Shown piece after piece: positions 8,424 through 17,005 of a stretch of DNA of 64,000 nt (the stretch's first letter is position 1; each line of letters begins with the position of its first letter). Below the pieces are notes generated by a model. It made no database searches, was not told the DNA's origin, and saw nothing but the letters and a program-made list of their open reading frames with translations. Source of the DNA: Streptomyces sp. NBC_00353. GTDB lineage: Bacteria > Actinomycetota > Actinomycetes > Streptomycetales > Streptomycetaceae. The DNA lies in assembly GCF_036108815.1 (NCBI RefSeq), contig NZ_CP107985.1:5084001-5148000 (forward strand). Reading direction: 5' to 3'. Position numbers and translations under genes: made by a program.

Positions 8424-9446
8424 CTACTTCAGCTTGGTGCCGGTGGACCGCAGGTTGGCGCAGGCCTCCGTGACGCGCTTGGCCATGCCCGCCTCGGCGG
8501 ACTTGCCCCAGCTGCGCGGGTCGTAGACCTTCTTGTTGCCGACCTCGCCGTCGACCTTCAGCACGCCGTCGTAGTTGCGGAACACGTGGTCCACGATCGG
8601 GCGGGTGAAGGCGTACTGGGTGTCGGTGTCGAGGTTCATCTTCACCACGCCGTTCTCCAGCGCGGTGGCGATCTCCTGCTCGGTGGAGCCGGAGCCGCCG
8701 TGGAAGACGAAGTCGAACGGGGACGACTTGCCGTACTTGGCGCCGACGCCCTCCTGGAGGTCCTTGAGGAGCTCGGGACGGAGCACGACGTTGCCCGGCT
8801 TGTAGACGCCGTGCACGTTGCCGAAGGAGGCGGCCAGCAGGTAGCGGCCCTTCTCGCCCAGGCCGAGCGCCTCGGCGGTACGCAGCGCGTCGTCGACGGT
8901 CGTGTACAGCTCGTCGTTGATCTCGTGGGTGACGCCGTCCTCCTCGCCACCGGTCGGGGTGATCTCGACCTCGAGGATGATCTTGGCGGCGGCGGCCTTG
9001 GCCAGCAGCTCCTGGCCGATGGCCAGGTTGTCGGCGAGGGTCTCGGCCGAACCGTCCCACATGTGGGACTGGAACAGCGGGTTCAGGCCCTTGGCGACGC
9101 GCTCCGCGGAGATGTCGAGCAGCGGACGTACGTAACCGTCCAGCTTGTCCTTGGGGCAGTGGTCGGTGTGCAGCGCGACCGTGACGTCGTACTTGGCGGC
9201 GACGATGTGCGCGAACTCGGCGAGGGCGACGGCGCCCGTGACCATGTCCTTGTTGTGCTGGCCGCCCAGGAACTCCGCCCCACCGGTGGAGATCTGGACG
9301 ATGCCGTCGCTCTCCGCCTCCGCGAAGCCGCGCAGTGCAGCGTGCAGGGTCTGGGTCGACGTCACATTGATGGCCGGGTAGGCGAACTTGCCTGCCTTCG
9401 CCCGGTCGAGCATCTCGGCGTAGACCTCGGGGGTTGCGATGGGCAT
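8424..9446 (-). CDS. fbaA: Fructose-bisphosphate aldolase, class II
   Basis: This is a 340-residue class II (zinc-dependent) aldolase that interconverts fructose 1,6-bisphosphate with DHAP and glyceraldehyde 3-phosphate in glycolysis and gluconeogenesis. Visible motifs are AYPAINVTSTQTL near the N-terminus, the zinc-ligand region VALHTDHCPKDKLD, ILEVEITPTGGEEDGV, FGNVHGVYKPGN and the phosphate-binding FDFVFHGGSGST. The start ATG at 9446 (MPIATPEVYAEML) fits the family; the longer in-frame start at 9614 would add 56 unrelated residues. The roughly 210-bp gap upstream holds the pyrE terminator palindrome and a ParB site. Confidence 0.97.
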   Translation of the reverse strand: MPIATPEVYAEMLDRAKAGKFAYPAINVTSTQTLHAALRGFAEAESDGIVQISTGGAEFLGGQHNKDMVTGAVALAEFAHIVAAKYDVTVALHTDHCPKDKLDGYVRPLLDISAERVAKGLNPLFQSHMWDGSAETLADNLAIGQELLAKAAAAKIILEVEITPTGGEEDGVTHEINDELYTTVDDALRTAEALGLGEKGRYLLAASFGNVHGVYKPGNVVLRPELLKDLQEGVGAKYGKSSPFDFVFHGGSGSTEQEIATALENGVVKMNLDTDTQYAFTRPIVDHVFRNYDGVLKVDGEVGNKKVYDPRSWGKSAEAGMAKRVTEACANLRSTGTKLK

Positions 9447-9602
9447 CTGTCCGCTCCTTGGGATGTGCGGGTGTGCGTTGCTGGTTCCCTGACCTGGGGG
9501 CGACGTCATCGTCGACCCCATCTTCCCAGACTCTCGCTTCGGCTCCACCCGGCGTACTCCCTCAACGTTCCGGCCGGGGAACTGAAGGCATACGACAAGG
9601 GC

Positions 9603-9626
9603 GGACGGTTTCACGTGAAACCGTCC
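9603..9626 (-). terminator. Palindromic hairpin downstream of pyrE
   Basis: A perfect 24-bp palindrome lies 34 bp past the pyrE stop and 157 bp before fbaA. It could form a hairpin that ends pyrE transcription. Its centre is identical to a Streptomyces parS site (separate entry), so the symmetry may reflect ParB binding instead of termination. Confidence 0.5.
9608..9621. other. parS: parS centromere-like ParB binding site
   Basis: The 14-bp palindrome GTTTCACGTGAAAC is present without mismatch. This is the ParB-binding sequence known from Streptomyces chromosomes, where many copies cluster around oriC. ParB loading here would help organise and segregate the origin region. The gene neighbourhood (fba, pyrE, clpB, dnaK) is one I associate with the origin-proximal half of the Streptomyces core. 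I found no second perfect copy in the window. Confidence 0.85.
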
Positions 9627-9659
9627 ACCCTCGAAGAAAATCGCAGGTCAGGCCAGCGA

Positions 9660-10199
9660 TCAGGCCAGGTCGAGGTCCGCCACCGTATAGGCGTGGACGT
9701 ACGGGAGACCGGCCTCGGCAATGGCCGGAGCGGCACCCCGCTCCACGATCGTGGCGACGGCGACGACTTCGCCACCGGCCTCACGCACCGCCTCGACGGC
9801 CGTCAGCGGCGAACCGCCGGTGGTCGAGGTGTCCTCGACCACCAGACAACGGCGGCCCTTCACGTCCGTGCCCTCGATCCGGCGCTGCATGCCGTGCGCC
9901 TTCTGCGCCTTGCGGACGACGAACGCGTCCAGGGTCTTCCCGCGCGCGGCGGAGGCGTGCAGCATCGACGTGGCCACCGGGTCGGCGCCCAGCGTCAGCC
10001 CGCCCACGCAGTCGTAGTCCAGCTCGGCGGTCTCGTCGAGCATGACCTGACCGACCATCGGAGCGGCCGTGCCGTCCAGCGTGATGCGACGCAGGTCGAT
10101 GTACCAGTCGGCTTCCAGACCCGAGGAGAGGGTCACCTTGCCGTGCACCACGGCCTTGTCCTTGATCTGCTGGAGCAGCTCAGCGCGTACGTCAGTCAT
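9660..10199 (-). CDS. pyrE: Orotate phosphoribosyltransferase
   Basis: This 179-residue enzyme transfers the phosphoribosyl group of PRPP to orotate to form OMP in pyrimidine synthesis. The sequence shows the N-terminal HGKVTLSSGLEADWYIDLRR, the substrate loop KAQKAHGMQRRIEGTDVKG and the PRPP-binding motif CLVVEDTSTTGGSPLTAVE (about residues 118-136). Length and start (ATG 10199, MTDVRAELLQ) are typical. It is read leftwards after an aldose epimerase-like gene with about 40 bp between them, and is followed by a palindrome that includes the parS site. Confidence 0.95.
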   Translation of the reverse strand: MTDVRAELLQQIKDKAVVHGKVTLSSGLEADWYIDLRRITLDGTAAPMVGQVMLDETAELDYDCVGGLTLGADPVATSMLHASAARGKTLDAFVVRKAQKAHGMQRRIEGTDVKGRRCLVVEDTSTTGGSPLTAVEAVREAGGEVVAVATIVERGAAPAIAEAGLPYVHAYTVADLDLA

Positions 10200-10239
10200 G
10201 GCTACGAGCTTAAGGGCTGTCCCGGAGGGCGTGTCCGGC

Positions 10240-11037
10240 TCAGAGCCTGCGCCAGCTCCAGGTCGTCGCGATCTCCAGCGGCTCGATCGGGGTCACATAC
10301 CGGGGCGCGGTGTTCAGTCCGTTCGGCGGGCCCGACTGCGGCTCCACGCAGACCGCCTCGGCCTGTTCGTCGTAGACGACGACCCACTCGGCCCGGCTCT
10401 TCACCTTCAACTCCATTTGCTCCGGCCAGGTGAGCGTCACGTCGACCCCGTCGGGCATCCCGAAGCAGTCGTCCCACGGGCCGGGCATGACCGGGATCCG
10501 GCGACCGGTCGGCAGATGGTCCTCGCCCCGCTCCTCCTGCCAGGCGGCGTCGAAAGCGATCTGTACGTCGCCGCCGGTGCCGAGGTTCCGCAGGAACCAC
10601 GGGTGCCAGCCCGCCTGCGCCGGGAACGAGTCCCCGTACGTCTCGATGCCGAACGCGACCGTGAGTGAGTCCTCGGCCAGTTCGAAGGTCTGGGTCACCC
10701 GGCCCGGATACGGCCACGGCTCGGCGAGGTCGTAGTAGAACGCGGCCTGGGACTCGCCCGCCTTGGCGGTGCGCCAGGCCGTGTCGCGGCCGGTGCCGTG
10801 AATGGCGTGCGGCGGAGAGCTCAGAGGCAGCTGATGAGGCACATCGCCGTTGAGGAAGTGGCCGTACCCGGTCCGCCCGCACCACGGCACCATCGGGAAG
10901 CAGCCGTACCGCTCCCCCTGCCGCAGCAGCTCGGTACCGCCGATCCGGAGGCTGCTGATCCGGCAGCCGTTGGCGGGGTTTACGGTCAACTCGGTGTCGC
11001 CGACGGACAGCCGGACGTTCTTCTCGCTACTGCTCAC
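10240..11037 (-). CDS. Aldose 1-epimerase family protein (galactose mutarotase-like)
   Basis: The 265-residue protein matches the galactose mutarotase-like beta-sandwich family: an early NPANGCRISSLRIGGTELL segment, GYGHFLNGDVPHQLPL and HAIHGTGRDTAW with a likely catalytic His, and GWHPWFLRNL with a second. These enzymes interconvert alpha and beta anomers of aldohexoses or act on sugar-phosphate anomers; the substrate is not determined. The start is ATG 11037. It lies between the CoxG-like gene (22 bp upstream) and pyrE on one strand, so the three may be cotranscribed. Confidence 0.82.
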   Translation of the reverse strand: MSSSEKNVRLSVGDTELTVNPANGCRISSLRIGGTELLRQGERYGCFPMVPWCGRTGYGHFLNGDVPHQLPLSSPPHAIHGTGRDTAWRTAKAGESQAAFYYDLAEPWPYPGRVTQTFELAEDSLTVAFGIETYGDSFPAQAGWHPWFLRNLGTGGDVQIAFDAAWQEERGEDHLPTGRRIPVMPGPWDDCFGMPDGVDVTLTWPEQMELKVKSRAEWVVVYDEQAEAVCVEPQSGPPNGLNTAPRYVTPIEPLEIATTWSWRRL

Positions 11038-11058
11038 ACGACGACACTACTGGCGCCG

Positions 11059-12012
11059 CTACCTCCGGCGCCGCAGCGCCCGGCCCACCACGACCGCGGA
11101 GGCGAGCGCGAGGGCGGCCGCCGGGGCCACCCAGCGCAGGGTGGCGCCCGCGGTGGTCGAGTCGGGCGACGGCACGGGGGCGTAGCGCCCGCGCGGCGGC
11201 GCGTGGTCGACCTCCTCGGCACTGCGCCCGATCATCGTCCGCCGGGCGTGCGCGGCCTCGGCGGGCGGTTCGTCGGGGACGGTGAACTCCATGTCCGCGA
11301 CGGGGTCGAGCGACGGCGGGGGGACGGGCGCGTCGAATACCGAACCGGTACCGGGCAGCGAGCCGGCGGCACCGTCCTGAGCGGGCCCGTTCTCGGGGGA
11401 CTCTTCGGAACCGCCCTCGGGGGCAGCCTCGGGGAACTCCCCCACCGTCGTCTCGTCCGCCGTCTCCGCGGCCTCCTCGATCGCCCGGTCCACGGCTTCG
11501 TCGACGGCCAGGTCCACGACCGCCCCGGCCGGCCCGTCGGACTCGCCCGCCGATCCGTCGGCAGCCGGTCCGTGGGACGCCAGCGTCTCCGTCACCAGCT
11601 GCTGCGTGAAGCGGTCCAGCAGCCGGTGGGCCGCCGTGAGCGTCGCCTCGTGTTCCAGTTCCACGATGCGGCCCTCGCCGCCCGCCGTGCCCGTGAAGCC
11701 GATCGTCGTACCGCCGTCCGTCTCCGTCAGGCGGATCGTCAGTGCGAGCTTCGCCGAGCCGCTGCCCCGCGCCTCGACGCCCTCGCCCTCCACAGAGATC
11801 CCGGCCCCGTCCGGCAGCGCGGCCGAAGTCAGCGTGCCGCGGTATGTGATCGTGTGGCTACCGATCCGGATCTTGAGCCGGCCGGACAGGGGGCCCGCGG
11901 ACGCGTCGGCGTCCTGCTGGAGGCCCGGTACACAGCGCGCGACCCGGGCAGGATCGCCCAGCGTCCGCCGAAGGGACGGGACCGGAACCGGAACGAACAC
12001 CTCATGCTCCAT
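11059..12012 (-). CDS. CoxG/SRPBCC domain protein with C-terminal membrane anchor
   Basis: The first about 150 of 317 residues form a START/SRPBCC-type domain resembling carbon-monoxide-dehydrogenase subunit G (CoxG). It starts MEHEVFVPVPVPSLRRTLGD and continues with VARCVPGLQQ, GRLKIRIG, ISVEGEGVEARGSGSAKLAL and RLLDRFTQQLV. A long acidic, Ala/Pro/Glu-rich linker follows (about 155-270), then a single membrane helix near the C-terminus (ALALASAVVVGRALRRRR). CoxG-like domains bind hydrophobic ligands or help recruit complexes to the membrane. No CO dehydrogenase genes are present here, so the role is unknown. Confidence 0.75.
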   Translation of the reverse strand: MEHEVFVPVPVPSLRRTLGDPARVARCVPGLQQDADASAGPLSGRLKIRIGSHTITYRGTLTSAALPDGAGISVEGEGVEARGSGSAKLALTIRLTETDGGTTIGFTGTAGGEGRIVELEHEATLTAAHRLLDRFTQQLVTETLASHGPAADGSAGESDGPAGAVVDLAVDEAVDRAIEEAAETADETTVGEFPEAAPEGGSEESPENGPAQDGAAGSLPGTGSVFDAPVPPPSLDPVADMEFTVPDEPPAEAAHARRTMIGRSAEEVDHAPPRGRYAPVPSPDSTTAGATLRWVAPAAALALASAVVVGRALRRRR

Positions 12013-12100
12013 GGAAACCGAGCCTACTCAGGCCCGGCCGCCCCGTCAGCGCTTCCGCACCCGGAAGCGGCACTCAGCACCCAAGACCTCCCCCGCCCCC

Positions 12101-13702
12101 TCACGGCTCCTCCCAGTACCGCGGGTGCACCAGCGTCGACGGCGCCTGCTCCGGCAGCCGCCCCCGCTGCGCGTACCGGGCCGCGCCCGCCAGTACCCCT
12201 TCCGTCAGGGAGCGGAGCTTCGGTGCCCGGGGGGACAGGCCCAGCGCCGGGGCTCGCGGCCCCGGGCGGGCGAGGACGAAGCCCCAGCCGTGCGGGGCCT
12301 TCGCTCGGTCCGTCGTGCGGTCCGGGTCCGCCGCGCAGCCGGTGCGGCGGCCGCTGATGCCGTACGGGCGGGTGCTCAGGCCCGCCGCCCGTACGGATGC
12401 CTCGACCGTCCAGAACGTACGCGGCCGGGTGTCCGGCGGCCCCCCGTGCACCACCAGGCGGCCGCCCGGGGCCAGGGCCTCGGCGATCAGGCCGTAGAAC
12501 TCCGCGGAGTACAGCTTCGTGCTCGCCGTGATGCCGGGGTCGGGCAGATCGGAGATCACCACGTCGTAGCCGCCGTGCCCCGCCCGCAGCCAGTTGAACG
12601 CGTCCGCCGTCACGGCCGTCAGCCGCGGGTCGCGGTACGCGTGCGCGTTCAGCGCGGAGAGCGCCGGGTCCGTACGGGCCAGTCGGGTGACGCCGGGGTC
12701 GATCTCGACGAGCGTGACGCTCCGTACGTCCGGGTAGCGCAGCACCTCGCGTGCGGCCAGACCGTCGCCGCCGCCCAGGATCAGCACCCGCGCGTGGCGC
12801 CCGTCCATCGCCGGGTGGACCAGCGCCTCGTGGTACCGGTACTCGTCCCGGGCGCTGACCCGCAGCCGCCCGTCCAGATAGAGGTCCAGGGAGCTGCGGC
12901 CCGTCCCGGTGAGGACCACCTCCTGCACATCGGTCTGCACAGCGACCCGCACCTCGTCCCCGTACACCGCGCGCCGCGCCGCCCGCTCGAAGTCGTCGGC
13001 CAGGACCGTGGCGGTGGCCAGCAGGGCGATCACCGACACATTGACGAGGATCAGCAGCCACCGCGAGCGCGGGGTGAGGTCCCGGCGGAACACCCACAGC
13101 ACCAGCGCCCCGCCCGCTGCCGCGTTGACCATGCCGGTGAGCAGCGCCCCGGTGAGCTGGCCGAGGACCGGCAGCAGCAGGAAGGGGAACGCCAGTCCGC
13201 CGACGAGCGCCCCCACATAGTCGGCGGCGAACAGGTCCGCGACCGTCCCGCCCGCGTCCTGCCGGTCGACGCGCTGGATCAGGGTCATCAGCAACGGGAT
13301 CTCCGCACCGATGAGGACGCCTATCGCGAGCGAGAACCCGACCAGCGCGAACCGGGACTCCCCGATCCAGGCGAACGACGCGTACAGCACGAGCGCGGAG
13401 GAGCCACCGATCAGTGCGAGCCCCGCCTCGATCAGCCCGAAGCCCACTGCCGCGTGGCTGCGCAACCGTTTCGCGAGCAGCGAGCCGATGCCCATCGCGA
13501 AGACCATCACGGACAGCACGACGGAGGCCTGGGTGACGGAGTCTCCGATCAAGTAGGAAGCGACCGCGACCAGTTCGAGCTCGTACACCAGTCCGCAGGC
13601 GGCGCAGACGAACACGGCGGCCAGCACGAGGAGCCGGCCGGTCCGCGGCCGCACGGGGATTCGCGCCGCGCCCCCTCGCAGCGACACCTGCTGGTCGATC
13701 AT
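12101..13702 (-). CDS. Membrane-embedded spermidine synthase-like protein
   Basis: The 533-residue protein has an N-terminal block of about seven membrane segments (residues 25-245, starting VLAAVFVCAACGLVYELELV) followed by a Rossmann-type aminopropyltransferase domain (about 260-480). The latter contains the nucleotide-binding LILGGGDGLAAREVL (about 305-319), TLVEIDPGVTRLA and the acidic DVVISDLPDPG. True spermidine synthases move an aminopropyl group from decarboxylated SAM to putrescine; in membrane-fused actinobacterial versions the substrate is less certain. The start ATG 13702 is supported by the hydrophobic segment beginning about 25 residues later. DUF2617 and the Cys/Gly-rich protein follow the same orientation upstream. 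Confidence 0.85.
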   Translation of the reverse strand: MIDQQVSLRGGAARIPVRPRTGRLLVLAAVFVCAACGLVYELELVAVASYLIGDSVTQASVVLSVMVFAMGIGSLLAKRLRSHAAVGFGLIEAGLALIGGSSALVLYASFAWIGESRFALVGFSLAIGVLIGAEIPLLMTLIQRVDRQDAGGTVADLFAADYVGALVGGLAFPFLLLPVLGQLTGALLTGMVNAAAGGALVLWVFRRDLTPRSRWLLILVNVSVIALLATATVLADDFERAARRAVYGDEVRVAVQTDVQEVVLTGTGRSSLDLYLDGRLRVSARDEYRYHEALVHPAMDGRHARVLILGGGDGLAAREVLRYPDVRSVTLVEIDPGVTRLARTDPALSALNAHAYRDPRLTAVTADAFNWLRAGHGGYDVVISDLPDPGITASTKLYSAEFYGLIAEALAPGGRLVVHGGPPDTRPRTFWTVEASVRAAGLSTRPYGISGRRTGCAADPDRTTDRAKAPHGWGFVLARPGPRAPALGLSPRAPKLRSLTEGVLAGAARYAQRGRLPEQAPSTLVHPRYWEEP

Positions 13703-13785
13703 GGTGCGAACGCTACGTCACGACGGCGTCGCCACCTGTCACCCACACGGGTGCAAGTGCCGCATGCCCAACGGAGTTTGGACAA

Positions 13786-14307
13786 TCAGTGAGCCACCGC
13801 CGGCATCCGCACGCCCACGCGGGTGCGGGTCACCACCAGCTGACCCTCCTGCGGGTACGCATGCCAGGTGCGCCACCGCACCTGGCCTTCCGTCCGCTGC
13901 GCGAGCATGGCGGTGAAGGCGTGCGGACTGCCGGGAAACGTCCCGGCGAGGCCCTGCGGATGGTCGGTCACCAGCGCGAGGAGTTCCTGCGCACGCCCCG
14001 CGAAGGAGTCCGCGGAGAGCGTCTCGACACGCGCCGCGAATTCGTACTCCCACTCCCCGAGCCGTTTGGCGACTCCGAGCGGCAGCGGTGTGCTGCTGCC
14101 GGGGATACAGGCCACCGTCTCGGAGCAGCTGCCGCCGTCCTCCTCGAGAAGCACCTGATGGGAGGCGCCGAGCAGGCGCAGTTGCAGTTGGGCACCGCCG
14201 AGCTGGAGATCGAGCACGGCCAGGGCGGGGAGCGGTTCACGCCCCAGCGCCCAGGCCAGGTCGGCAGCACGGGTGTCGGAATAGGCCGTCTGGAGGGTCG
14301 TGAGCAT
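13786..14307 (-). CDS. DUF2617 family protein
   Basis: This 173-residue cytoplasmic protein matches DUF2617: MLTTLQTAYSDTRAADLAWALG at the start, then LQLGGAQLQLRLLGASHQV, ETVACIPG, a central WEYEFAARVETL and the basic C-terminal VTRTRVGVRMP. Its function is unknown. The start ATG 14307 is the family-like one; an in-frame ATG at 14400 adds 31 residues that look untranslated. It sits between the spermidine-synthase-like gene (84 bp downstream) and a small Cys-rich membrane protein, an arrangement I associate with a conserved Streptomyces gene group. Confidence 0.85.
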   Translation of the reverse strand: MLTTLQTAYSDTRAADLAWALGREPLPALAVLDLQLGGAQLQLRLLGASHQVLLEEDGGSCSETVACIPGSSTPLPLGVAKRLGEWEYEFAARVETLSADSFAGRAQELLALVTDHPQGLAGTFPGSPHAFTAMLAQRTEGQVRWRTWHAYPQEGQLVVTRTRVGVRMPAVAH

Positions 14308-14553
14308 GGGTCGGCTCCGCAAAACACGCGTGGACACATGGACAGGGGACGCCCCCGTGGCGACATACGTGGGAGGTGGGGAGCGCCCGATCAGGTCCAA
14401 CTGGGGTCCGAGGGCTGGATGTTCTCTCCAACGAGGGAATCACGAAGTGCGACGATCCACAGCATTTTTGCCCAACTTGCCGTGGTTTCCATCCCCTCGG
14501 GGGCCCTACGGTTCAGGTGTTCACCGGGCACGCGCTGCCTGACCCAACAAAAA

Positions 14554-14586
14554 GGTGCCCGGCGGGAGTTCACCCGCCGGGCACCC
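14554..14586 (-). terminator. Rho-independent terminator of the Cys/Gly/Ser-rich gene
   Basis: A perfect 14-bp GC-rich stem encloses a 4-5-nt loop. Read on the minus strand it is followed by CCTTTTTGTTG, a T-run that makes this a canonical intrinsic terminator. Confidence 0.85.
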
Positions 14587-14611
14587 GGTGACGCGGACCA
14601 GCTGCCCCGTG

Positions 14612-14890
14612 TCAGCTGCCTCCGCCGCATCCGCCCCCGCCGCCGCACGACGAACCACCACCGCACGAGGAACCGCCCCCGCACGAGTGACCACCGGAGT
14701 CACCACCGGAGTGACCGCCCGAGTGACTGCTGCCTCCGCAGGACGCGCCGCCGCCGCCGTCGCCGGCACTACGGCGCCCGGAGCGCCGGGAGGACAACGA
14801 CTTGCTGCTGTTCGCCGACCGCCACATCGCGACGACGCAGCAGATCACAACGATCCCGGCCACCACCCAGAAGAAAGCCACCGCCCTCAC
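14612..14890 (-). CDS. Small membrane protein with Cys/Gly/Ser-rich tail
   Basis: The 92-residue protein has one N-terminal membrane helix (AVAFFWVVAGIVVICCVVAM, residues about 3-22), a short Arg/Ser-rich stretch, and a tail from about residue 48 made almost only of Gly, Ser, His and Cys with repeating CGGGSSCGGG units. The tail has six cysteines. The topology may expose the tail to either side; the positive SSRRSGRRS after the helix suggests it is cytoplasmic. Regular Cys spacing suggests metal binding or thiol chemistry, but no family function is known to me. A strong terminator follows and DUF2617 lies downstream. The start is ATG 14890. Confidence 0.75.
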   Translation of the reverse strand: MRAVAFFWVVAGIVVICCVVAMWRSANSSKSLSSRRSGRRSAGDGGGGASCGGSSHSGGHSGGDSGGHSCGGGSSCGGGSSCGGGGGCGGGS

Positions 14891-14987
14891 GCCCTTCCGT
14901 CCCCCGAAGCGAGGTCCCCCGCTTCATGTTCCTTCCGCTACTTGCGTGAGTGGGGGATGCCCCCGGCCCCGCGGAGCCAAAGCAGAC

Positions 14988-15003
14988 TTGAGCAACTTCA
15001 GAG
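14988..15003 (+). repeat. Left candidate island boundary repeat
   Basis: TTGAGCAACTTCAGAG here and TTGAGCAACTCCAGAG at 24151-24166 differ at one base. They mark the points where core genes give way to integrase and transposase debris and resume again, as the direct repeats of an insertion would. Chance similarity cannot be excluded. Confidence 0.4.
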
Positions 15004-15019
15004 GGTTCTATCGAGAAAA

Positions 15020-15057
15020 CGGCCCCTGACCTGCACGTAAGCGCAGGTCAGGGGCCG
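15020..15057 (-). terminator. Terminator after the integrase remnant
   Basis: A 15-bp perfect stem (CGGCCCCTGACCTGC and its complement) is followed on the minus strand by TTTTC. Close relatives of this hairpin occur beside the tRNA-Ser remnants at 55489 and 59436. Confidence 0.8.
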
Positions 15058-15065
15058 CCCGGGGC

Positions 15066-15650
15066 TCACTGGGCCGTCTGTGGGCCGTGATCTTCCCCGA
15101 AGATGCGCTGAAACACCGAGTCGATGGCGCGGCGGGCGCGCTCACGGCTGTCAGGCATCAGGTGGGAGTACACCCGCAGCGTCAGTCCCGGATCGGCATG
15201 CCCCATGTACTCGCTGACGGCCTTGATGTTCTCGCCCGCGTCCAGCAACGCGGAAGCGTAGAAGTGTCGCAGGGCGTGCATGCCGTGCTCGCGCGCTGAC
15301 TCGTACTTGCCGTTCTCATCCACCGCTTCGGGGATGAGCCCGGCTGCCGCGAGAGCAGGCTTCCACTCCTTGCCGTTGAAGTTGTTCCGCCACACCATGC
15401 CCCCTTGCTCAGCCGTGAAGATCAGCCGGAAGGACACCTTCGGACCCTCCGGTGTGTCCCACGGCAACGTGATCTCCACGGGCTTGAAGGCGTCCATATG
15501 CGCTCTCAGGGATTCCGCCACGTAGTCGGGCAGCGGCACATCCCGCGTCTTGCCGCCCTTGGGGAGAGCGAACACCGGGTGCCCTTCCACGTGCTTGATC
15601 TGCCGAACCACACGAAGCGTGCGCCCGTCGACGTCGATGGGGCCAGCGAA
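15066..15650 (-). pseudogene. Tyrosine recombinase (integrase), C-terminal remnant
   Basis: Only the C-terminal catalytic half remains, about 195 residues from FAGPIDVDGRTLRVVRQIK to the stop. It keeps LPKGGKTRDVPLPD, HALRHFYASALLDAGENI (the H-x-x-R box), YMGHADPGLTLRVYSH and the nucleophile Tyr within RVYSHL. The DNA-binding core and the first catalytic Arg region are missing: the open frame upstream of 15650 no longer resembles an integrase and contains Arg/Ser-rich noise. It cannot be active as it stands. It marks the left end of the accessory island, and its stop is directly followed by a terminator. Confidence 0.85.
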
Positions 15651-15798
15651 AACCCAGGCGGCAAGACTCGGTATCAAGACCAGGAAGACACAGCCGTTTT
15701 CGTCGCCTCCCTCTCGAAGTCCTGCCCTAGAGCTCCGGATGTCCTCCGGAGGTATCGGCTCTACCGGCGAAGCACGCGAGCACCGCACCGTCCGAGAT

Positions 15799-16314
15799 CT
15801 ACAACGTGAGCGCCATCGAAACGAGAGCGGCAAGGAGGAAAAGACACACCGTGAGCCCAAATGTGAACATCTCCGGAAATCCAAGAGTAATCACCCTCCC
15901 GATCCCCTTCCCCTCTCCTCGGGGCTCCCCCCTTCTCCTCATCAACTCGAGGGCCACCGAGTCCCTTTTCCGTCTCCCAACAAAAGAAACGTCAAGGGCA
16001 TCGACAGGAATTTGACCATGACTTCTTGTATTTATTACAAGACTACACTTCCCGCCACACGACAAGATTTCCGCATACGGGATGGTATATCTACTGAAAG
16101 CATTATTGACACAGACCTCGCCCTCTTCGAACTTCACGTATGGATTAAGGTAGAGGCGCCATATGATGTACATCACAAGCGGCATCGGCGCAAGCATCCA
16201 AAATCGCCGATCCCACGACAGGTCTCCGCCCCACTGGCTAATGAATTCCAAACCAATGATTCCAATTTGGCCAGAAGTGGCCAGAAAAACCTTGCTGAGT
16301 CTTCTAATCTTCAC
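15799..16314 (-). CDS. Hypothetical membrane protein, possible PH-like fold
   Basis: This 171-residue protein is clearly less GC-rich than its neighbours, which points to transfer. Two hydrophobic segments at about 12-28 and 38-56 precede a beta-rich stretch (KFEEGEVCVNNAFSRYTIPYAEI), and a third segment lies at the C-terminus (FGLTVCLFLLAALVSMALTL). The pattern of two helices, a PH-like domain and a further helix resembles bacterial membrane PH-domain proteins, but this is inference. I see no catalytic motif. The start is ATG 16314, and the 3' end runs to within 150 bp of the integrase remnant. Confidence 0.65.
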   Translation of the reverse strand: MKIRRLSKVFLATSGQIGIIGLEFISQWGGDLSWDRRFWMLAPMPLVMYIIWRLYLNPYVKFEEGEVCVNNAFSRYTIPYAEILSCGGKCSLVINTRSHGQIPVDALDVSFVGRRKRDSVALELMRRRGEPRGEGKGIGRVITLGFPEMFTFGLTVCLFLLAALVSMALTL

Positions 16315-16600
16315 GATGACTTGCCCCTCGAAGTCTCGACATAACTCTCACATGCGGACACATCAACACCGCGCTGACCAACGGCGACCGGGAACACTCA
16401 CCGGGTCATGCGAGAGACGATGCTTGTGTGATCAGCGGCGGGTAGTGCCGGCCTGGCGCAGCTCGGCCAGGGGCTCAGCTCGGTAGGCCTCTGCGGGAGA
16501 CCCGCCGACAAGGGACTATCCAGCCGGCCATGTCGGTTCCTTCGCGTGCTCTCCACCGGTCTGGCTGATCGTCTCAGCGGCCCCCGCGCATGGAGACGGC
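16315..16600. other. Intergenic DNA without a supported gene
   Basis: No complete gene is visible. A minus-strand open stretch ending near 16436 could encode a short coding-like tail (AEPLAELRQAGTTRR), perhaps the 3' end of a lost gene, but no start or family can be assigned. Confidence 0.4.
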
Positions 16601-17005
16601 TCAGGTGCGGTTCAGAGCCATGAACACATACTCGACCTGTCCGGGAGGGGCGGCAATGAGCACGTCACCCTCTGAAGAGGTGCACTCAATGACCATGTAC
16701 CGGATGGAGGCATTGACCTCGCGCCCATCGCCCGTGGACGCTTCCCGCACCCCTGCCACCTGCAGATCGGCAGCCAGCGCGCGCATCTCTCCTCGTCTGG
16801 GCTCCCAGGTCCACGATCCCGAGTCGATCACGAAATGTCCGATTGTCCATCGGGTCATCTGTGAACTCTTCACGTAGCAGTGGATCTTGATCTGCCTCCC
16901 GTCGACGAGGCTTCTTGCGAGCCGTCGCTGGCCCCAGCGGAAGAGCCGACCGGCCAGGATTACGCCGAGCAAAACCCCTGCTATGAGCAACTTCAGCGTA
17001 TCCAT
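16601..17005 (-). CDS. Hypothetical protein with N-terminal membrane anchor
   Basis: The 134-residue protein starts at ATG 17005 (MDTLKLLIAGVLLGVILAGR). One membrane helix is followed by a basic segment (RWGQRRLARSL) and a soluble domain containing WTIGHFVIDSGSWTWEPRR and YMVIECTSSEGDVLIAAPP. The layout, a helix followed by a small domain with GxxW-type strands, recalls actinobacterial DUF2550-like proteins, but I cannot assign it. The longer open frame to 17329 is ignored because its N-terminus is low-complexity and overlaps a DUF4265 remnant on the other strand. Confidence 0.6.
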   Translation of the reverse strand: MDTLKLLIAGVLLGVILAGRLFRWGQRRLARSLVDGRQIKIHCYVKSSQMTRWTIGHFVIDSGSWTWEPRRGEMRALAADLQVAGVREASTGDGREVNASIRYMVIECTSSEGDVLIAAPPGQVEYVFMALNRT

